Of a stretch of DNA of 45,163 bases, positions 17,054 to 26,613 are shown in pieces. Each line of letters opens with the position of its first letter. The first letter of the stretch is position 1. A program made the translations under genes and the position numbers. This stretch comes from Flavobacteriales bacterium (GTDB lineage: Bacteria; Bacteroidota; Bacteroidia; Flavobacteriales; UBA7312). The stretch spans positions 1 through 45,163 of the forward strand of contig JADHMQ010000014.1 of the NCBI GenBank assembly GCA_016779935.1, given 5' to 3'. The notes under the pieces were generated by a model. The model was not told where the DNA came from, ran no database searches, and saw nothing but the letters and a program-made list of their open reading frames with translations.

Positions 17054-19228
17054 ATGAAAATATTTACACTTCTAATAGTTTGCTGTTGTCAGCTTGCAGT
17101 TTATTCACAGAACTATACATTTTCAGGAATTGTTAAGACAACAAACAATAAAGTTTTACCATTTGCTTCTGTAAGTATAAAAGGAACTACTGATGGTACT
17201 TCTGCAGATGAGAATGGGGTATTTACATTGGATGTAAATAATAAGAAAGTTGATTTGCAGGTTTCTTCGGTTGGCTATAAAACCTACCGAAAAACTATTG
17301 ATGTAAGTTTAATAAATTCTGAACCTTTACAAATAGTATTAACTTCTTTGGCATATGATTTAGACCAAGTAGTTGTAACAGGGACAATGCGTGAGACGTT
17401 TCTCAGTGCTTCTCCTGTGAAAGTGGATGTTATTAGCCATAAATTTCTTAAAAAAATTGCTACGGCCAATGTAATGGAGGTCATTGAAAATGTAAATGGT
17501 GTTCAAAAACAAATCAACTGCGGTGTTTGTGGCACTAACGATATACATATCAATGGTATGGAAGGTCCTTATACCTTGGTGTTAATTGACGGTATGCCCA
17601 TCATGAGTTCTCTATCCACTGTTTATGGGTTAAATGGCATTTCAACATCTCTTATTAAACAAATTGAAATCATTAAAGGTCCTTCTTCGACACTTTATGG
17701 CACTGAAGCTGTTGCAGGTGTAATAAATATTATTACTAAGGAATCTAAAGATATTTCCACTATAGAAATTGATCTTTTTGGGACTTCACACTTTGAAAAA
17801 AAACTTGATTTTTCTATTGCTCCAAAATTTAAAAAAGTAGATATGCTTTTTAGCGGGAATGTGTTTTTTATGAATCATTTTTTGGATGATAATGAAGATA
17901 ACTTTTCTGATGTGCCTTTTTCTAATCGTATATCATTATTTAATAAATGGTCCATGAAAAGAAAGAGCAATAAAAAATTATCTTTTTCAGCTAAATATTA
18001 TAACGAAGATAGGAGTGGAGGGGTTGAAGAATGGAATCGAGATTATAGAGGAAGTGATTCTGTTTATGGTGAATCAATATTTACGGATAGGTTTGAGCTA
18101 GTAGGAAGCTATCAGTTCCCAACTAAAGAAGATATACGACTAGATGTTTCTTATAATCACCACCATCAAGATGCTTTTTATGGAGATACTAAATATGAAG
18201 CTTGGCAGCAGATTTATTTTTCAAACCTCTTGTGGAATAAAAAAATAGGCTATACTCATGATGTATTAGTAGGTACTTCACAACGCTATCAAATGTATAA
18301 GGATAGCACCTTAGCAATGATTGATGACAAACAATATATTCCAGCAATTTTTTTGCAAGATGAAATCACACTAAATAAAAAGTGGTCGGTATTATTAGGG
18401 TTAAGAAGCGATTACCATAAGGAACACCGTTTGGTATATTCGCCACGACTAAATATAAAATGGAATGTTGGAGAGCAATCCACTTTTAGATTCAATAGTG
18501 GTACAGGCTTTAGATTAGTAAACTTATTTACTGAAGATCATGCCTTTTTAACGGGTTCAAGAGATGTTCAAATTGTTGAGGAGTTGGAGCCTGAAGAATC
18601 CTACAATGTTAACCTAAATTTCAACCATTTGTTACTGTTGCCACGCAGTACGGGTGCTATTGATATTGATGTCTTTTACACTCATTTTAACAATAAAATT
18701 GTACCCGATTATGATATTGACCCTAATCTCATTGTTTATGCTAATCTTGACGGTTTTTCAGTGTCAAGGGGTTTTGCGTTTAATATTCAGCAAAATTTTG
18801 ATTTCCCCCTCAGTTTAACTCTTGGTGGTACATTTTTGGATGTGTATTCTGAGTCAAATGGTATAAAAGAAAAAGAATTGTTTGCGCCTTCTTTTTCTGG
18901 AAATACATCTTTAAGCTATCAATTTCAACATGAATTTGACCTTAGCTAGACAGCAAAAATTGTAGGTCCAATGGAGCTGCCTACTTATCCTGAACCGTTT
19001 AATCGTGCAGAAAAATCTCCTTGGTTTTCTCAAAATCATCTACAACTCAAAAAAATATTTAGTGAATCATTTAACGTTTATGTGGGCGTAAAGAATGTCT
19101 TTAACTATACACAGCCATCACCTCTAGTAGATTGGAAAAACCCTTTCGGAGATAATTTTGACACCTCATACGCTTATGGTCCATTACAGAGCCGTCGTTT
19201 TTTGTTAGGGTTTTCGTATAAACTGTAA
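17054..19228 (+). pseudogene. TonB-dependent receptor interrupted by an in-frame TAG
   Basis: An outer-membrane TonB-dependent receptor: signal peptide (MKIFTLLIVCCCQLAVYSQ), carboxypeptidase-like domain (FSGIVKTTNNKVLPFASVSIKGT), plug domain (INCGVCGTNDIHINGMEG, then IEIIKGPSSTLYGTEAVAGVINIITK) and beta barrel. The frame is closed by TAG at 18947-18949 and continues in the same frame with TAKIVGPMELPTYPEP and the terminal strands, ending LLGFSYKL at 19228. A family-like reading is LSWTAKIVGPMELP, so a single TGG-to-TAG change is the simplest cause. Without the last strands the barrel cannot close and lacks its C-terminal assembly signal. It is either a recent pseudogene or a base-call error. 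Context (divergent metal regulator and ZIP transporter) suggests metal-chelate uptake. Confidence 0.85.
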
Positions 19229-19245
19229 TTTTATATTTTTAGCGA

Positions 19246-19695
19246 ATGATAATTAACTGGCAGTTCTTCGATTTTCACGACTTAAGTAAATTCCAACTTC
19301 ATGAAATAATGAAGTTTCGACAAGCTATTTTTATTGTTGAGCAAGACTGTCCTTACCAAGATGCTGACGAGAAAGACAAAGATTCTTATCACCTTTTAGG
19401 TTTTGATGAAAGCCAGCAGTTAGTAGCTTACTTAAGACTAGTAAAAGAAGGAGTTAGTTACGATGAGATTTCTTTTGGAAGAATTGCCACACATTTGTCT
19501 GTTAGAGGCAAAGGTATAGGTAAAGATTTAATGGAAGAAGGTATTCGACAAGCGAATAATTTATATGGTAAACCTCAAATTCGTATTTCTGCTCAATCTC
19601 ATCTAGTTCCTTTTTATGAAGCCTTTGAGTTTAAGTCAACAGGAAAAGAATATCTTGAAGACGATATTCCACATACAGAGATGTTGAGGGTTTAG
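19246..19695 (+). CDS. GNAT-family N-acetyltransferase, ElaA type
   Basis: A 149-residue acetyl-CoA-dependent N-acetyltransferase. The early block MKFRQAIFIVEQDCPYQDADEKD is typical of the ElaA subgroup, and the acetyl-CoA pyrophosphate loop is SVRGKGIGKDLME. The substrate is not known for this subgroup. The gene starts 17 bases after the broken TonB receptor and may have been read through from it. It ends tail to tail with the phosphoribosyltransferase gene, with a four-base overlap of the stop codons. Confidence 0.92.
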   Translation: MIINWQFFDFHDLSKFQLHEIMKFRQAIFIVEQDCPYQDADEKDKDSYHLLGFDESQQLVAYLRLVKEGVSYDEISFGRIATHLSVRGKGIGKDLMEEGIRQANNLYGKPQIRISAQSHLVPFYEAFEFKSTGKEYLEDDIPHTEMLRV

Positions 19696-20189
19696 GTTAG
19701 GTGAACAGCTTCTTCTTCTCCAAATTCAACCGTTACATGCTCTTGCAAAGTTGTTGAAAGCGACAAGCCAACAACATCGGCTTTGATAGGATAATTTTTG
19801 TAGTTTCTATCGATAAGAATAGCAGTCATCAGTTTTTTAATGGGTTTATTCAGAAAGTATTGAGACCCATACATTAGAGTTTTACCAGATTTAAGCACAT
19901 CATCCACTAAAATGACTGCTTTATTCTTTAGCTCACTGTGTGCACTTACTTGAACAGGATCTGACAAGGGGTTGTCTTTGTTCAATTCTACAACAATAAC
20001 TTCAACTAGAATTTCTGAAATTTTACTAAGGTGTTCGGCAAGGCGTTGAGATAATAATGCCCCTTGAGGACTAATTCCAGCAATTACTATTTCTTTTTCG
20101 AGATGGTTTTTCTCATAAATCTCCCATGCCATTCGGCAAATTTTTTGCTCCATTTGTTGAGCATCAAGCACAAGTGTTCTCGTTCCCAT
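19692..20189 (-). CDS. Phosphoribosyltransferase-domain protein (PyrR-like)
   Basis: A 165-residue type I phosphoribosyltransferase fold. The PRPP-binding signature is VILVDDVLKSGKTL at residues 92-105, and the front-loop ISPQGALLSQRLAE (39-52) takes the place of the pyrophosphate-binding loop. Size and layout resemble PyrR, the bifunctional uracil phosphoribosyltransferase and pyrimidine regulator, but there is no pyrimidine gene nearby, so substrate and regulatory role stay open. It is the last gene of an apparent operon with a methyltransferase (nine-base gap) and rlmD. Confidence 0.88.
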   Translation of the reverse strand: MGTRTLVLDAQQMEQKICRMAWEIYEKNHLEKEIVIAGISPQGALLSQRLAEHLSKISEILVEVIVVELNKDNPLSDPVQVSAHSELKNKAVILVDDVLKSGKTLMYGSQYFLNKPIKKLMTAILIDRNYKNYPIKADVVGLSLSTTLQEHVTVEFGEEEAVHLT

Positions 20190-20198
20190 TCTGCTAAT

Positions 20199-20783
20199 TT
20201 ACAACTTCTTCTTTTTAAATGATATAAATAATTCTCTTCCTTTCCTTTGTTCAATAGAGTTTGTGGCTGTTTTCATGATTTCTATATCAAATAAGCCAGA
20301 AAATAAATTCAGATATTCATCTTTAGTTCCCCCAAAAGGTGGGTGTTCATTGCCAAATTCTTCATTAAAAAGAAGACCTACAATTTTGCCGCCATCATTC
20401 AGTAACTCATAAGAATGCTTCACATAATTTTCTCTTAAACCTCTGTCAATTGCACAAAAGAATGTTTGTTCTAAAATAATATCATACTTACTCTTGTGGT
20501 TGAAAAAATTGGCATTAGTAAGGCTTTCCTTTGGAAAAGAAGGCATACGCTTTGAAAACTGGTCTAAGGCAGTTGGAGATAAATCAATAACACTGATATT
20601 TTTAAAGCCTTTGTTGTATAAATATTCCGCTTCATAAGCTCTCCCGCAACCAGGAATTAAAATATGCAAACCTTTATTCTCTAAGCTATCAATAAATTCT
20701 TTTAGTGGGGTAGACGGATAGCCGATGTCCCAACTAGTCTGTTCATATTTATAACGGTTATCCCAAAATTCTTTGTCTAGCAT
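20199..20783 (-). CDS. Class I SAM-dependent methyltransferase, thiopurine methyltransferase-like
   Basis: A 194-residue methyltransferase. The N-terminal EFWDNRYKYEQTSWDIGYP and the SAM-binding motif HILIPGCGRAYEAEYL (residues 40-55), followed by VIDLSPTAL, match the TPMT (thiopurine S-methyltransferase) family, which in bacteria acts on small thiol, selenium or halide substrates. The actual substrate is unknown. It starts directly after the rlmD stop codon, so the two are probably translated from one messenger. Confidence 0.88.
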   Translation of the reverse strand: MLDKEFWDNRYKYEQTSWDIGYPSTPLKEFIDSLENKGLHILIPGCGRAYEAEYLYNKGFKNISVIDLSPTALDQFSKRMPSFPKESLTNANFFNHKSKYDIILEQTFFCAIDRGLRENYVKHSYELLNDGGKIVGLLFNEEFGNEHPPFGGTKDEYLNLFSGLFDIEIMKTATNSIEQRKGRELFISFKKKKL

Positions 20784-22193
20784 TTATCTTTTTTCTAAAA
20801 GCACAACGTTTTCAACGTGATAGGTTTGAGGAAACATATCAACAGGCTGAACTTTAGTTACAGTATAGTGTTCGGTCATAAGAGCCAAATCTCTAGCTTG
20901 GGTGGCAGGATTACAACTGACGTAAACGATTTTTTTTGCTCCAACATCTAAGAGTTGACCAATTACTTTTTTATGCATACCGTCTCTAGGTGGGTCGGTA
21001 ATTACGACATCTGGACGACCATTTTTACGAATGAAATCTTCAGTAAATACCTCTTTCATATCTCCAACGTAAAACTTACAATTGTTTATCTGATTATTTT
21101 TGGCATTTTCCTTGGCTGCCTCAATGGCTTCTGGGACAGATTCCACACCAATAACTTTCATAGCGTTGTTGGAAACAAATTGTGCTATTGTACCCGTTCC
21201 TGTGTACAAATCATAAACGATATCGTCTTTTTGAATGTCTGCAAAATCTCTAGCTACTTTGTAGAGTTCGTAGGCTTGTTTAGAATTGGTTTGGTAAAAG
21301 GATTTAGGGCCAATCTTGAATTTCAGACCTTCCATTTCTTCATAAATGCAATCTTCTCCAGAGTATGTTATGATATTTAAGTCGAAAATACTCTCATTGC
21401 CTTTGTCATTGATGGTGTAAAGTAAGGATGTAATTTCAGGAAACAGCTTGTGTATGTACTCTAAAAGACCTTCTCTTTTCTCTTTATCTTCATAGAAAAA
21501 CTGAAAGAGAGCCATAATTTCGCCAGTACTACTCATTCTGAGAGTTAAGGCTCTTAAAAAACCTTCCTTTTCAGCAATATCAAAAAAGTCTAATTCGTGT
21601 TCGATGGCATAATCTCTAGCGGCTTTACGAATAGTATTTGACGGTTCTGCTTGTAAATGGCATTCGTTTAGGTTTATAACTTTATCCCAAAAACCTGCTA
21701 CTCTAAATCCTGCTCCATTACGGTCTGTTATTTCTTTACCTTCAGCACTTTCTTCCTCAGTTATCCAACGTCTGTTAGTAAAGGCAAAATCCATTTTGTT
21801 GCGGTAGCGAAACTCGTTTTCGCACTTTAATATTGGAGAAACTTCTGGCAATTCGATGCCACCAATTCGACTAAGTGCATCAACCACTTCTTTTTGTTTG
21901 TAATCCACTTGATGCTCGTAATCCATAAATTGCCACTTACACCCACCACAGAGCCCGAAGTGCTCGCATTTAGGCTCTCTTCTTTTTTCTGAATAAGTAT
22001 GGAATTTTATAGGTTTTCCTTCTAAAAAAGACCTACGCTTTTTATGTACAAGTACATCGCAAACATCTCCAGGTACAGCACCTTCAACAAACAAAACAAG
22101 TCCGTTTTCAAGTCGGCTTATGGATTTTCCTTTAGCTCCTGCATCTGCAATAAGTACATTTTCTAAGAGTATCTTTTTCTTTTTTCTTCCCAT
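20784..22193 (-). CDS. rlmD: 23S rRNA (uracil-5-)-methyltransferase, RlmD/RumA type
   Basis: A 469-residue SAM-dependent methyltransferase making 5-methyluridine in RNA. It has an N-terminal TRAM domain (residues about 8-62), an iron-sulfur cluster site with Cys76, Cys82 and Cys85 in PKCEHFGLCGGCKW plus a later Cys in NLNECHLQ, a SAM motif VYDLYTGTGTIAQF, and the catalytic loop VSCNPAT with Cys427. The family contains RlmD, RlmC and TrmA-like enzymes, so the exact target uridine is inferred. First gene of a three-gene operon. Its -7 box (22198-22205) ends four bases before the ATG. Confidence 0.93.
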   Translation of the reverse strand: MGRKKKKILLENVLIADAGAKGKSISRLENGLVLFVEGAVPGDVCDVLVHKKRRSFLEGKPIKFHTYSEKRREPKCEHFGLCGGCKWQFMDYEHQVDYKQKEVVDALSRIGGIELPEVSPILKCENEFRYRNKMDFAFTNRRWITEEESAEGKEITDRNGAGFRVAGFWDKVINLNECHLQAEPSNTIRKAARDYAIEHELDFFDIAEKEGFLRALTLRMSSTGEIMALFQFFYEDKEKREGLLEYIHKLFPEITSLLYTINDKGNESIFDLNIITYSGEDCIYEEMEGLKFKIGPKSFYQTNSKQAYELYKVARDFADIQKDDIVYDLYTGTGTIAQFVSNNAMKVIGVESVPEAIEAAKENAKNNQINNCKFYVGDMKEVFTEDFIRKNGRPDVVITDPPRDGMHKKVIGQLLDVGAKKIVYVSCNPATQARDLALMTEHYTVTKVQPVDMFPQTYHVENVVLLEKR

Positions 22194-22197
22194 GGCA

Positions 22198-22205
22198 CAA
22201 ATATA
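22198..22205 (-). promoter_or_regulatory. -7 promoter box of the rlmD operon
   Basis: On the minus strand it reads TATATTTG, an exact TAnnTTTG match, four bases from the ATG at 22193. Transcription would start at or inside the start codon, giving a leaderless message. Confidence 0.5.
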
Positions 22206-22249
22206 GAATATTAAAACAGTGATTTATTCTGCAAGCAAATACATTTTTC

Positions 22250-22257
22250 TAAATTTG
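22250..22257 (+). promoter_or_regulatory. -7 promoter box of rocD
   Basis: Reads TAAATTTG and ends 18 bases before the rocD ATG, giving a predicted leader of roughly a dozen bases. It is divergent from the rlmD box. Confidence 0.5.
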
Positions 22258-22275
22258 TAGCTCAAAATATAAGAT

Positions 22276-23502
22276 ATGTACACTTCACAAGAACTGATAG
22301 AAATAGAAGAGAAATACGGAGCTCACAATTACCACCCGCTACCTGTTGTCCTTTCAAAAGGAGAAGGCGTTCATGTGTGGGATGTAGAAGGGAAGAAGTA
22401 TTTTGATTTTCTTTCGGCGTATTCTGCTGTCAATCAAGGACACTGCCATCCCAAAATTATAAAGGCATTAAATGATCAAGCCTCCACCTTGACATTAACC
22501 TCCAGGGCCTTTCATAACAACATTTTAGGTCAGTATGAGAAGTTTATCACAGACCTGTTCGGTTACGATAAGGTTTTACCAATGAACACTGGTGTTGAAG
22601 GTGGTGAAACGGCTAACAAATTAGCTCGTAAGTGGGGCTATATGAAAAAAGGTATTGCCGAAAATAAAGCTCGTATTATTTTTGCTAAAGGTAATTTTTG
22701 GGGGCGTACATTAGCAGCTATTTCGAGTTCAGATGACCCTACATCTTATGAGGGTTTTGGTCCTTATATGCCTGGCTATGATTTAATTCCTTACAACAAT
22801 TTAGAAGCTTTAGAAACTGAATTGAGGGATCCAAATGTATGTGCATTTATGGTTGAGCCTATTCAAGGTGAGGCTGGAGTTGTTGTTCCTGATGAAGGTT
22901 TTTTGGCAGGAGTAAGAGCTTTATGTAGCAAGTACAACGTTTTATTTATTGCCGATGAAGTACAAACTGGAATTGCACGAACTGGTAAAATGATTGCTTG
23001 TGATTTTGAAGATGCACGTCCTGATATTTTAATTTTAGGAAAAGCCCTTTCTGGTGGAGTATTACCAGTGTCTGCTGTATTAGCTGATGATGAGGTAATG
23101 TTGTGTATAAAGCCAGGAGAACACGGTTCTACTTTTGGCGGTAATCCTCTAGCATGTAAGGTTGCTCAAGCTGCTTTGGAAGTCGTATTAGAAGAAAATC
23201 TTTCTGAGAATGCAACTGAGTTAGGAGAAGTCTTTAGAACTGAATTAAACAGACGCTTAGGACATTTGAATATCATTTCCTTAATTAGAGGCAAAGGCCT
23301 TCTAAATGCTATTGTGATAAATGATTCTGAGGAAAGCTCAACGGCTTGGGATATGTGCATGGCTTTGAGAGATAATGGACTTTTGGCAAAGCCAACACAT
23401 GGAAATATTATTCGCTTTGCACCCCCATTAGTAATAACGAAAGAAGAATTGCTAGAGTGTATTGATATTATTGTAAACACCCTCAAAACGTTTGAAAAAT
23501 AA
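22276..23502 (+). CDS. rocD: Ornithine aminotransferase (ornithine-oxo-acid transaminase)
   Basis: A 408-residue class III pyridoxal-phosphate aminotransferase that converts ornithine and 2-oxoglutarate to glutamate semialdehyde and glutamate. N-terminal [30 protein letters not shown] and the block [19 protein letters not shown] are characteristic of ornithine aminotransferase, as is [20 protein letters not shown]. The PLP site shows [14 protein letters not shown] and the Schiff-base lysine Lys256 in [10 protein letters not shown]. No other arginine-degradation gene is in the window. The following Cys-rich gene starts 17 bases after the stop but has its own -7 box. Confidence 0.96.
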   Translation: MYTSQELIEIEEKYGAHNYHPLPVVLSKGEGVHVWDVEGKKYFDFLSAYSAVNQGHCHPKIIKALNDQASTLTLTSRAFHNNILGQYEKFITDLFGYDKVLPMNTGVEGGETANKLARKWGYMKKGIAENKARIIFAKGNFWGRTLAAISSSDDPTSYEGFGPYMPGYDLIPYNNLEALETELRDPNVCAFMVEPIQGEAGVVVPDEGFLAGVRALCSKYNVLFIADEVQTGIARTGKMIACDFEDARPDILILGKALSGGVLPVSAVLADDEVMLCIKPGEHGSTFGGNPLACKVAQAALEVVLEENLSENATELGEVFRTELNRRLGHLNIISLIRGKGLLNAIVINDSEESSTAWDMCMALRDNGLLAKPTHGNIIRFAPPLVITKEELLECIDIIVNTLKTFEK

Positions 23503-23507
23503 TTTTG
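23500..23507 (+). promoter_or_regulatory. -7 promoter box of the Cys-rich/TonB receptor cluster
   Basis: Reads TAATTTTG (TAnnTTTG) and overlaps the rocD stop codon. The ATG of the Cys-rich gene follows 12 bases later, so the cluster can be transcribed independently of rocD. Confidence 0.45.
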
Positions 23508-23519
23508 TAGATTTACATA

Positions 23520-23972
23520 ATGAAAATTTTAACAAATACCTTTTATTTTTCGATATGCTTTTTAGTGCTTATCAGTAGTATTGGTATTCCTGTTGTTCTT
23601 AATCATATCCACAACCCTACAGTTTTATCTGAACAAATAGATGAAACTCAAGAGGTGTTTTGTGATGATGCTGTAATGTGTTGCAGTTCCGAAGAAAAGC
23701 CTTTACCTACAGAATCTCTTAAATCTTGTGATTGTAATTTGTTGGCTTCATGTTGCTGTTGCTTTTTAGAAGTAGAGCTAGTCGCTTTTTCCTTTGAGAT
23801 ACCAGTAAGTGTGCCGGTTTTAGCTCCATCTTTTGTAGAAGCTTACTCAACAGAATTAAATAGCATCTCAAATCTATTAAGTAACTCATCTTTTTCAATT
23901 AAAAGTCTTGAGTTGCCGCCTCCTAAACCCTACTCTCAACAACTTTCTTTATTCCAAGTCTTTCGTATTTGA
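23520..23972 (+). CDS. Cys-rich exported small protein, HYC_CC_PP-like
   Basis: A 150-residue protein with an N-terminal signal or anchor segment (residues about 4-27), two His in NHIHNP (29, 31) and nine cysteines after it: C48, C54-C55, C70, C72 and a CCCC run at 78-81. It ends with LPPPKPYSQQL. This layout (His/Cys near the start, CC pairs, C-terminal PP) recalls small Bacteroidota proteins known as the HYC_CC_PP family, which often sit next to TonB receptors; the HYC element itself is not intact here, so the match is tentative. A metal- or thiol-binding role is inferred. It begins a plus-strand cluster with the TonB receptor and DsrE-like genes. Confidence 0.75.
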   Translation: MKILTNTFYFSICFLVLISSIGIPVVLNHIHNPTVLSEQIDETQEVFCDDAVMCCSSEEKPLPTESLKSCDCNLLASCCCCFLEVELVAFSFEIPVSVPVLAPSFVEAYSTELNSISNLLSNSSFSIKSLELPPPKPYSQQLSLFQVFRI

Positions 23973-24035
23973 TTTAGCTGTTTCCTTAACACTTAACAAG
24001 TTAGGACTAAATATAAACAGTTAAACAAAATTAAA

Positions 24036-26198
24036 ATGAAATATATATTAATAATTGCCTTGCAATTAAGTGCGTTAATGACCTTTGCACAGGCACATAT
24101 AATGGGAAAAGTAGTAGATGAAAGCGGTAACACTTTAATTGGTGCTAATGTTGTAGTAGAAAATACGACACAGGTTACAACAACAGGTTTAGATGGTAAA
24201 TTTCACCTGGACTTAACTACTCAACTTCCCGTGAAATTAAAAATCACTTACATTGGTTTTCAGCCTAAAAGTGTAAATGTAAAAGACGAAACCTTTTTAA
24301 GTGTAGCTCTTAGTGAATCTGTTGAGTTGAAAGAAGTTACGGTAGAAGCAAAAGTAAAAACTACCGAGCTTTCTATGGTAAACCCTCTACAAGTACAAAA
24401 GATTTCCTCAAAGGAATTGCAAAAAGCGGCTTGTTGTAATTTATCAGAAAGTTTCGAAACCAATGCGACTGTAGATGTTACCTTTTCTGATGCCGTTTCA
24501 GGAGCCAAGCAAATTCAAATGCTAGGATTAGATGGAATTTATACCCAAATTACACAAGAAAATGCACCTCTTATTCGAGGTTTATCTTCTTCGTATGGAT
24601 TGACTTATGTGCCAGGAACTTGGATTGAATCCATACAGGTAATTAAGGGAGCAGGATCGGTCATTAATGGATTTGAGTCTTTCGCTGGCCAAATAAACCT
24701 AGAGTATTTCAAGCCTGAAAATGCCGATAAAATCTATTGGAATTTCTATACTAATACGGAAAGTAAGTTTGAAAACAACCTCCAATTTGCTAAGAAAACA
24801 GGCAAATGGACTACTAATTTATTTACGAGTATAAATTATCATTCTAAAGATGTTGATCACGATAAAAATGGTTTCTTAGATATGCCACACATTAAATCAT
24901 TAAATGTTCTTAATCGTTGGCTTAGAGATACAGATAGATATAGAATAAATTTAGTTGGTCGTGTTTTAGCAGATGAACGTGTAGGGGGGCAAATACGCAC
25001 CTTTACGAATCCATATAAGGTTGTTTTAGATAATACCTTATTAGAATTTAGCACGAAAACAGGCTTGAAAATGCCCGATAAACCAGGTAAAAGTGTAGGT
25101 CTTCAAACAGCCTTTAGAAGGCATGACCAAGATATTAAGTTTGGATTAACTGACTATAACAGTTTACAAGAAAGTGCCTACTTAAACCTTATAGCCCAAA
25201 CCTTTATTTCTACAACCGACAATACTCTTAAGTATGGAATGAGCTATTACGCTGATAGATATACTGAAAATTATCAAGGTTTAAACTTCAACAGAACAGA
25301 TTTAACTACTGGTCTTTTTGCAGAGTATAGCTACACATCAGCTTCTGATTTTGTATTAGTAGCAGGTGTCCGTGGAGATTACCATAATACTCATGGTTTT
25401 GAATTTTTACCAAGATTGAACATTAAATACAACCCATCTGAACAAACTGTACTTAGACTTTCTGCCGGCAAAGCTATGCGAATAGCTAATCCAATAGCTG
25501 AAAATGTATCTTATTTTGCCTCCTCTAGACAGTTTGAGATTCAAGATAGTTTGGGGATAGAAGTAGCTTGGAATTATGGAATAAATGCCACCCATTGCTT
25601 TAAACTTTTTGATAGAGAAGCGACTTTTAATGCGGATGCCTACCGAACACAATTTGAAAATCAAGTCGTAGTAGATGTGGAAGACCCCACAAAATTGAGA
25701 TTCTATAACCTAGATGGCGAATCCTATTCAAACAGCATTCAATTTGATTTCAATTATGAATTGTTCAATAGATTTGATGTTAAATTAGCCTATAAAATCA
25801 ACCAAGTGTACTCTACTTTTGATGGAGAGACGAAATTAGCCCCATTAGTACCAGAAAATAGAGCGTTGGTTAATATAGCCTATTCAACCGATCATATTAA
25901 CAAATGGTTATTTGATGCTACTTGGAACCATATAGGTAGCAGTAGAATACCTTACCATCCTTTAATAGACGATGGTCGTGCTCAATCTGACCCATTTTTT
26001 GTAATTAATAGTCAGGTAACCAAGAAATTCAACACCTTTGATATTTACCTTGGAGGAGAGAATTTGTTGAATTATAAACAAGACAACCCTATATTGGGAA
26101 GCAATGACCCCTTTGGTAGTAATTTCGATGCATCCATCATTTGGGCACCAGTTATGGGTCGTCTGATTTATACAGGAATACGATTAAAAATTAACTAA
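24036..26198 (+). CDS. TonB-dependent receptor, Cys-pair plug type
   Basis: A 720-residue outer-membrane active transporter. Residues 1-18 are a signal peptide, 21-95 a carboxypeptidase-like regulatory domain (IMGKVVDESGNTLIGANVVV), then the plug with KAACCNLSESFETNATVDV (Cys133-Cys134) and WIESIQVIKGAGSVINGFESFAGQINLEY, then the beta barrel ending LIYTGIRLKIN. The adjacent Cys pair in the plug is a recurrent mark of one receptor subgroup often found with metal-binding partners; copper has been suggested for relatives, but the substrate here is inference. The stop overlaps the DsrE-like ATG by one base. The Cys-rich gene lies 63 bases upstream. Confidence 0.92.
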   Translation: MKYILIIALQLSALMTFAQAHIMGKVVDESGNTLIGANVVVENTTQVTTTGLDGKFHLDLTTQLPVKLKITYIGFQPKSVNVKDETFLSVALSESVELKEVTVEAKVKTTELSMVNPLQVQKISSKELQKAACCNLSESFETNATVDVTFSDAVSGAKQIQMLGLDGIYTQITQENAPLIRGLSSSYGLTYVPGTWIESIQVIKGAGSVINGFESFAGQINLEYFKPENADKIYWNFYTNTESKFENNLQFAKKTGKWTTNLFTSINYHSKDVDHDKNGFLDMPHIKSLNVLNRWLRDTDRYRINLVGRVLADERVGGQIRTFTNPYKVVLDNTLLEFSTKTGLKMPDKPGKSVGLQTAFRRHDQDIKFGLTDYNSLQESAYLNLIAQTFISTTDNTLKYGMSYYADRYTENYQGLNFNRTDLTTGLFAEYSYTSASDFVLVAGVRGDYHNTHGFEFLPRLNIKYNPSEQTVLRLSAGKAMRIANPIAENVSYFASSRQFEIQDSLGIEVAWNYGINATHCFKLFDREATFNADAYRTQFENQVVVDVEDPTKLRFYNLDGESYSNSIQFDFNYELFNRFDVKLAYKINQVYSTFDGETKLAPLVPENRALVNIAYSTDHINKWLFDATWNHIGSSRIPYHPLIDDGRAQSDPFFVINSQVTKKFNTFDIYLGGENLLNYKQDNPILGSNDPFGSNFDASIIWAPVMGRLIYTGIRLKIN

Positions 26199-26518
26199 TG
26201 AAATTAGGAATAATAATTTATAGCACAGATGCGGAAGTAGTGTTCAACGCTTTCCGTTTGGCTAACTTCTCATTAAAAGAAAAAGACGATGTTCGTCTTT
26301 TTCTTTTAGCGAGTGGAGTAGAGTATGGTGATTTGCATTCTGAAAAATTTCCTATCCTTGATTTAGCACAATCCTTTTTAGATGGTAGTGGACAGATTCT
26401 AGCTTGTGGAACTTGCCTTAATTTAAGAGATAAAGAAGGGACTGAACTTTGTCCGCTTTCCAGCATGAAAGATTTGTACGAATTGATTCGTGATTGTGAT
26501 AAAACCGTAACCTTTTAA
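26198..26518 (+). CDS. DsrE/DsrF-like sulfur-relay family protein
   Basis: A 106-residue cytoplasmic protein of the DsrE-like fold (KLGIIIYSTDAEVVFNAFRLANFSL opening, then LFLLASGVE). Cys70 and Cys73 in LACGTCLNLRDKEG and Cys85 in TELCPLSSM are positioned like the active cysteines of DsrE/TusD-like persulfide carriers. It starts with a one-base overlap on the TonB receptor stop (TAATG), so it is translationally coupled to it. A role in sulfur transfer or thiol and metal handling linked to the receptor's substrate is inferred. There are no other dsr or tus genes nearby. Confidence 0.88.
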   Translation: MKLGIIIYSTDAEVVFNAFRLANFSLKEKDDVRLFLLASGVEYGDLHSEKFPILDLAQSFLDGSGQILACGTCLNLRDKEGTELCPLSSMKDLYELIRDCDKTVTF

Positions 26519-26520
26519 AT

Positions 26521-26613
26521 ATGCTATTCGCTAAAATAATGATGGGAGTAGTGGCAATAGCTCTTCTAATTGGTCTATTGCTTTTTTTGGAAAAAATCGA
26601 TAAACGACAATGA
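26521..26613 (+). CDS. Candidate 30-residue single-pass membrane peptide
   Basis: ATG at 26521 comes two bases after the DsrE-like stop codon and opens a 30-codon frame ending TGA at 26611-26613. The product starts MLFAKIMMGVVAIALLIG, continues as one hydrophobic helix and ends in the charged tail EKIDKRQ. The spacing suggests translational coupling, and the hydrophobic core with a basic tail looks like a real membrane microprotein rather than chance. It overlaps the 3' end of the convergent yihY gene by 39 bases. No homolog is known to me. Confidence 0.4.
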   Translation: MLFAKIMMGVVAIALLIGLLLFLEKIDKRQ

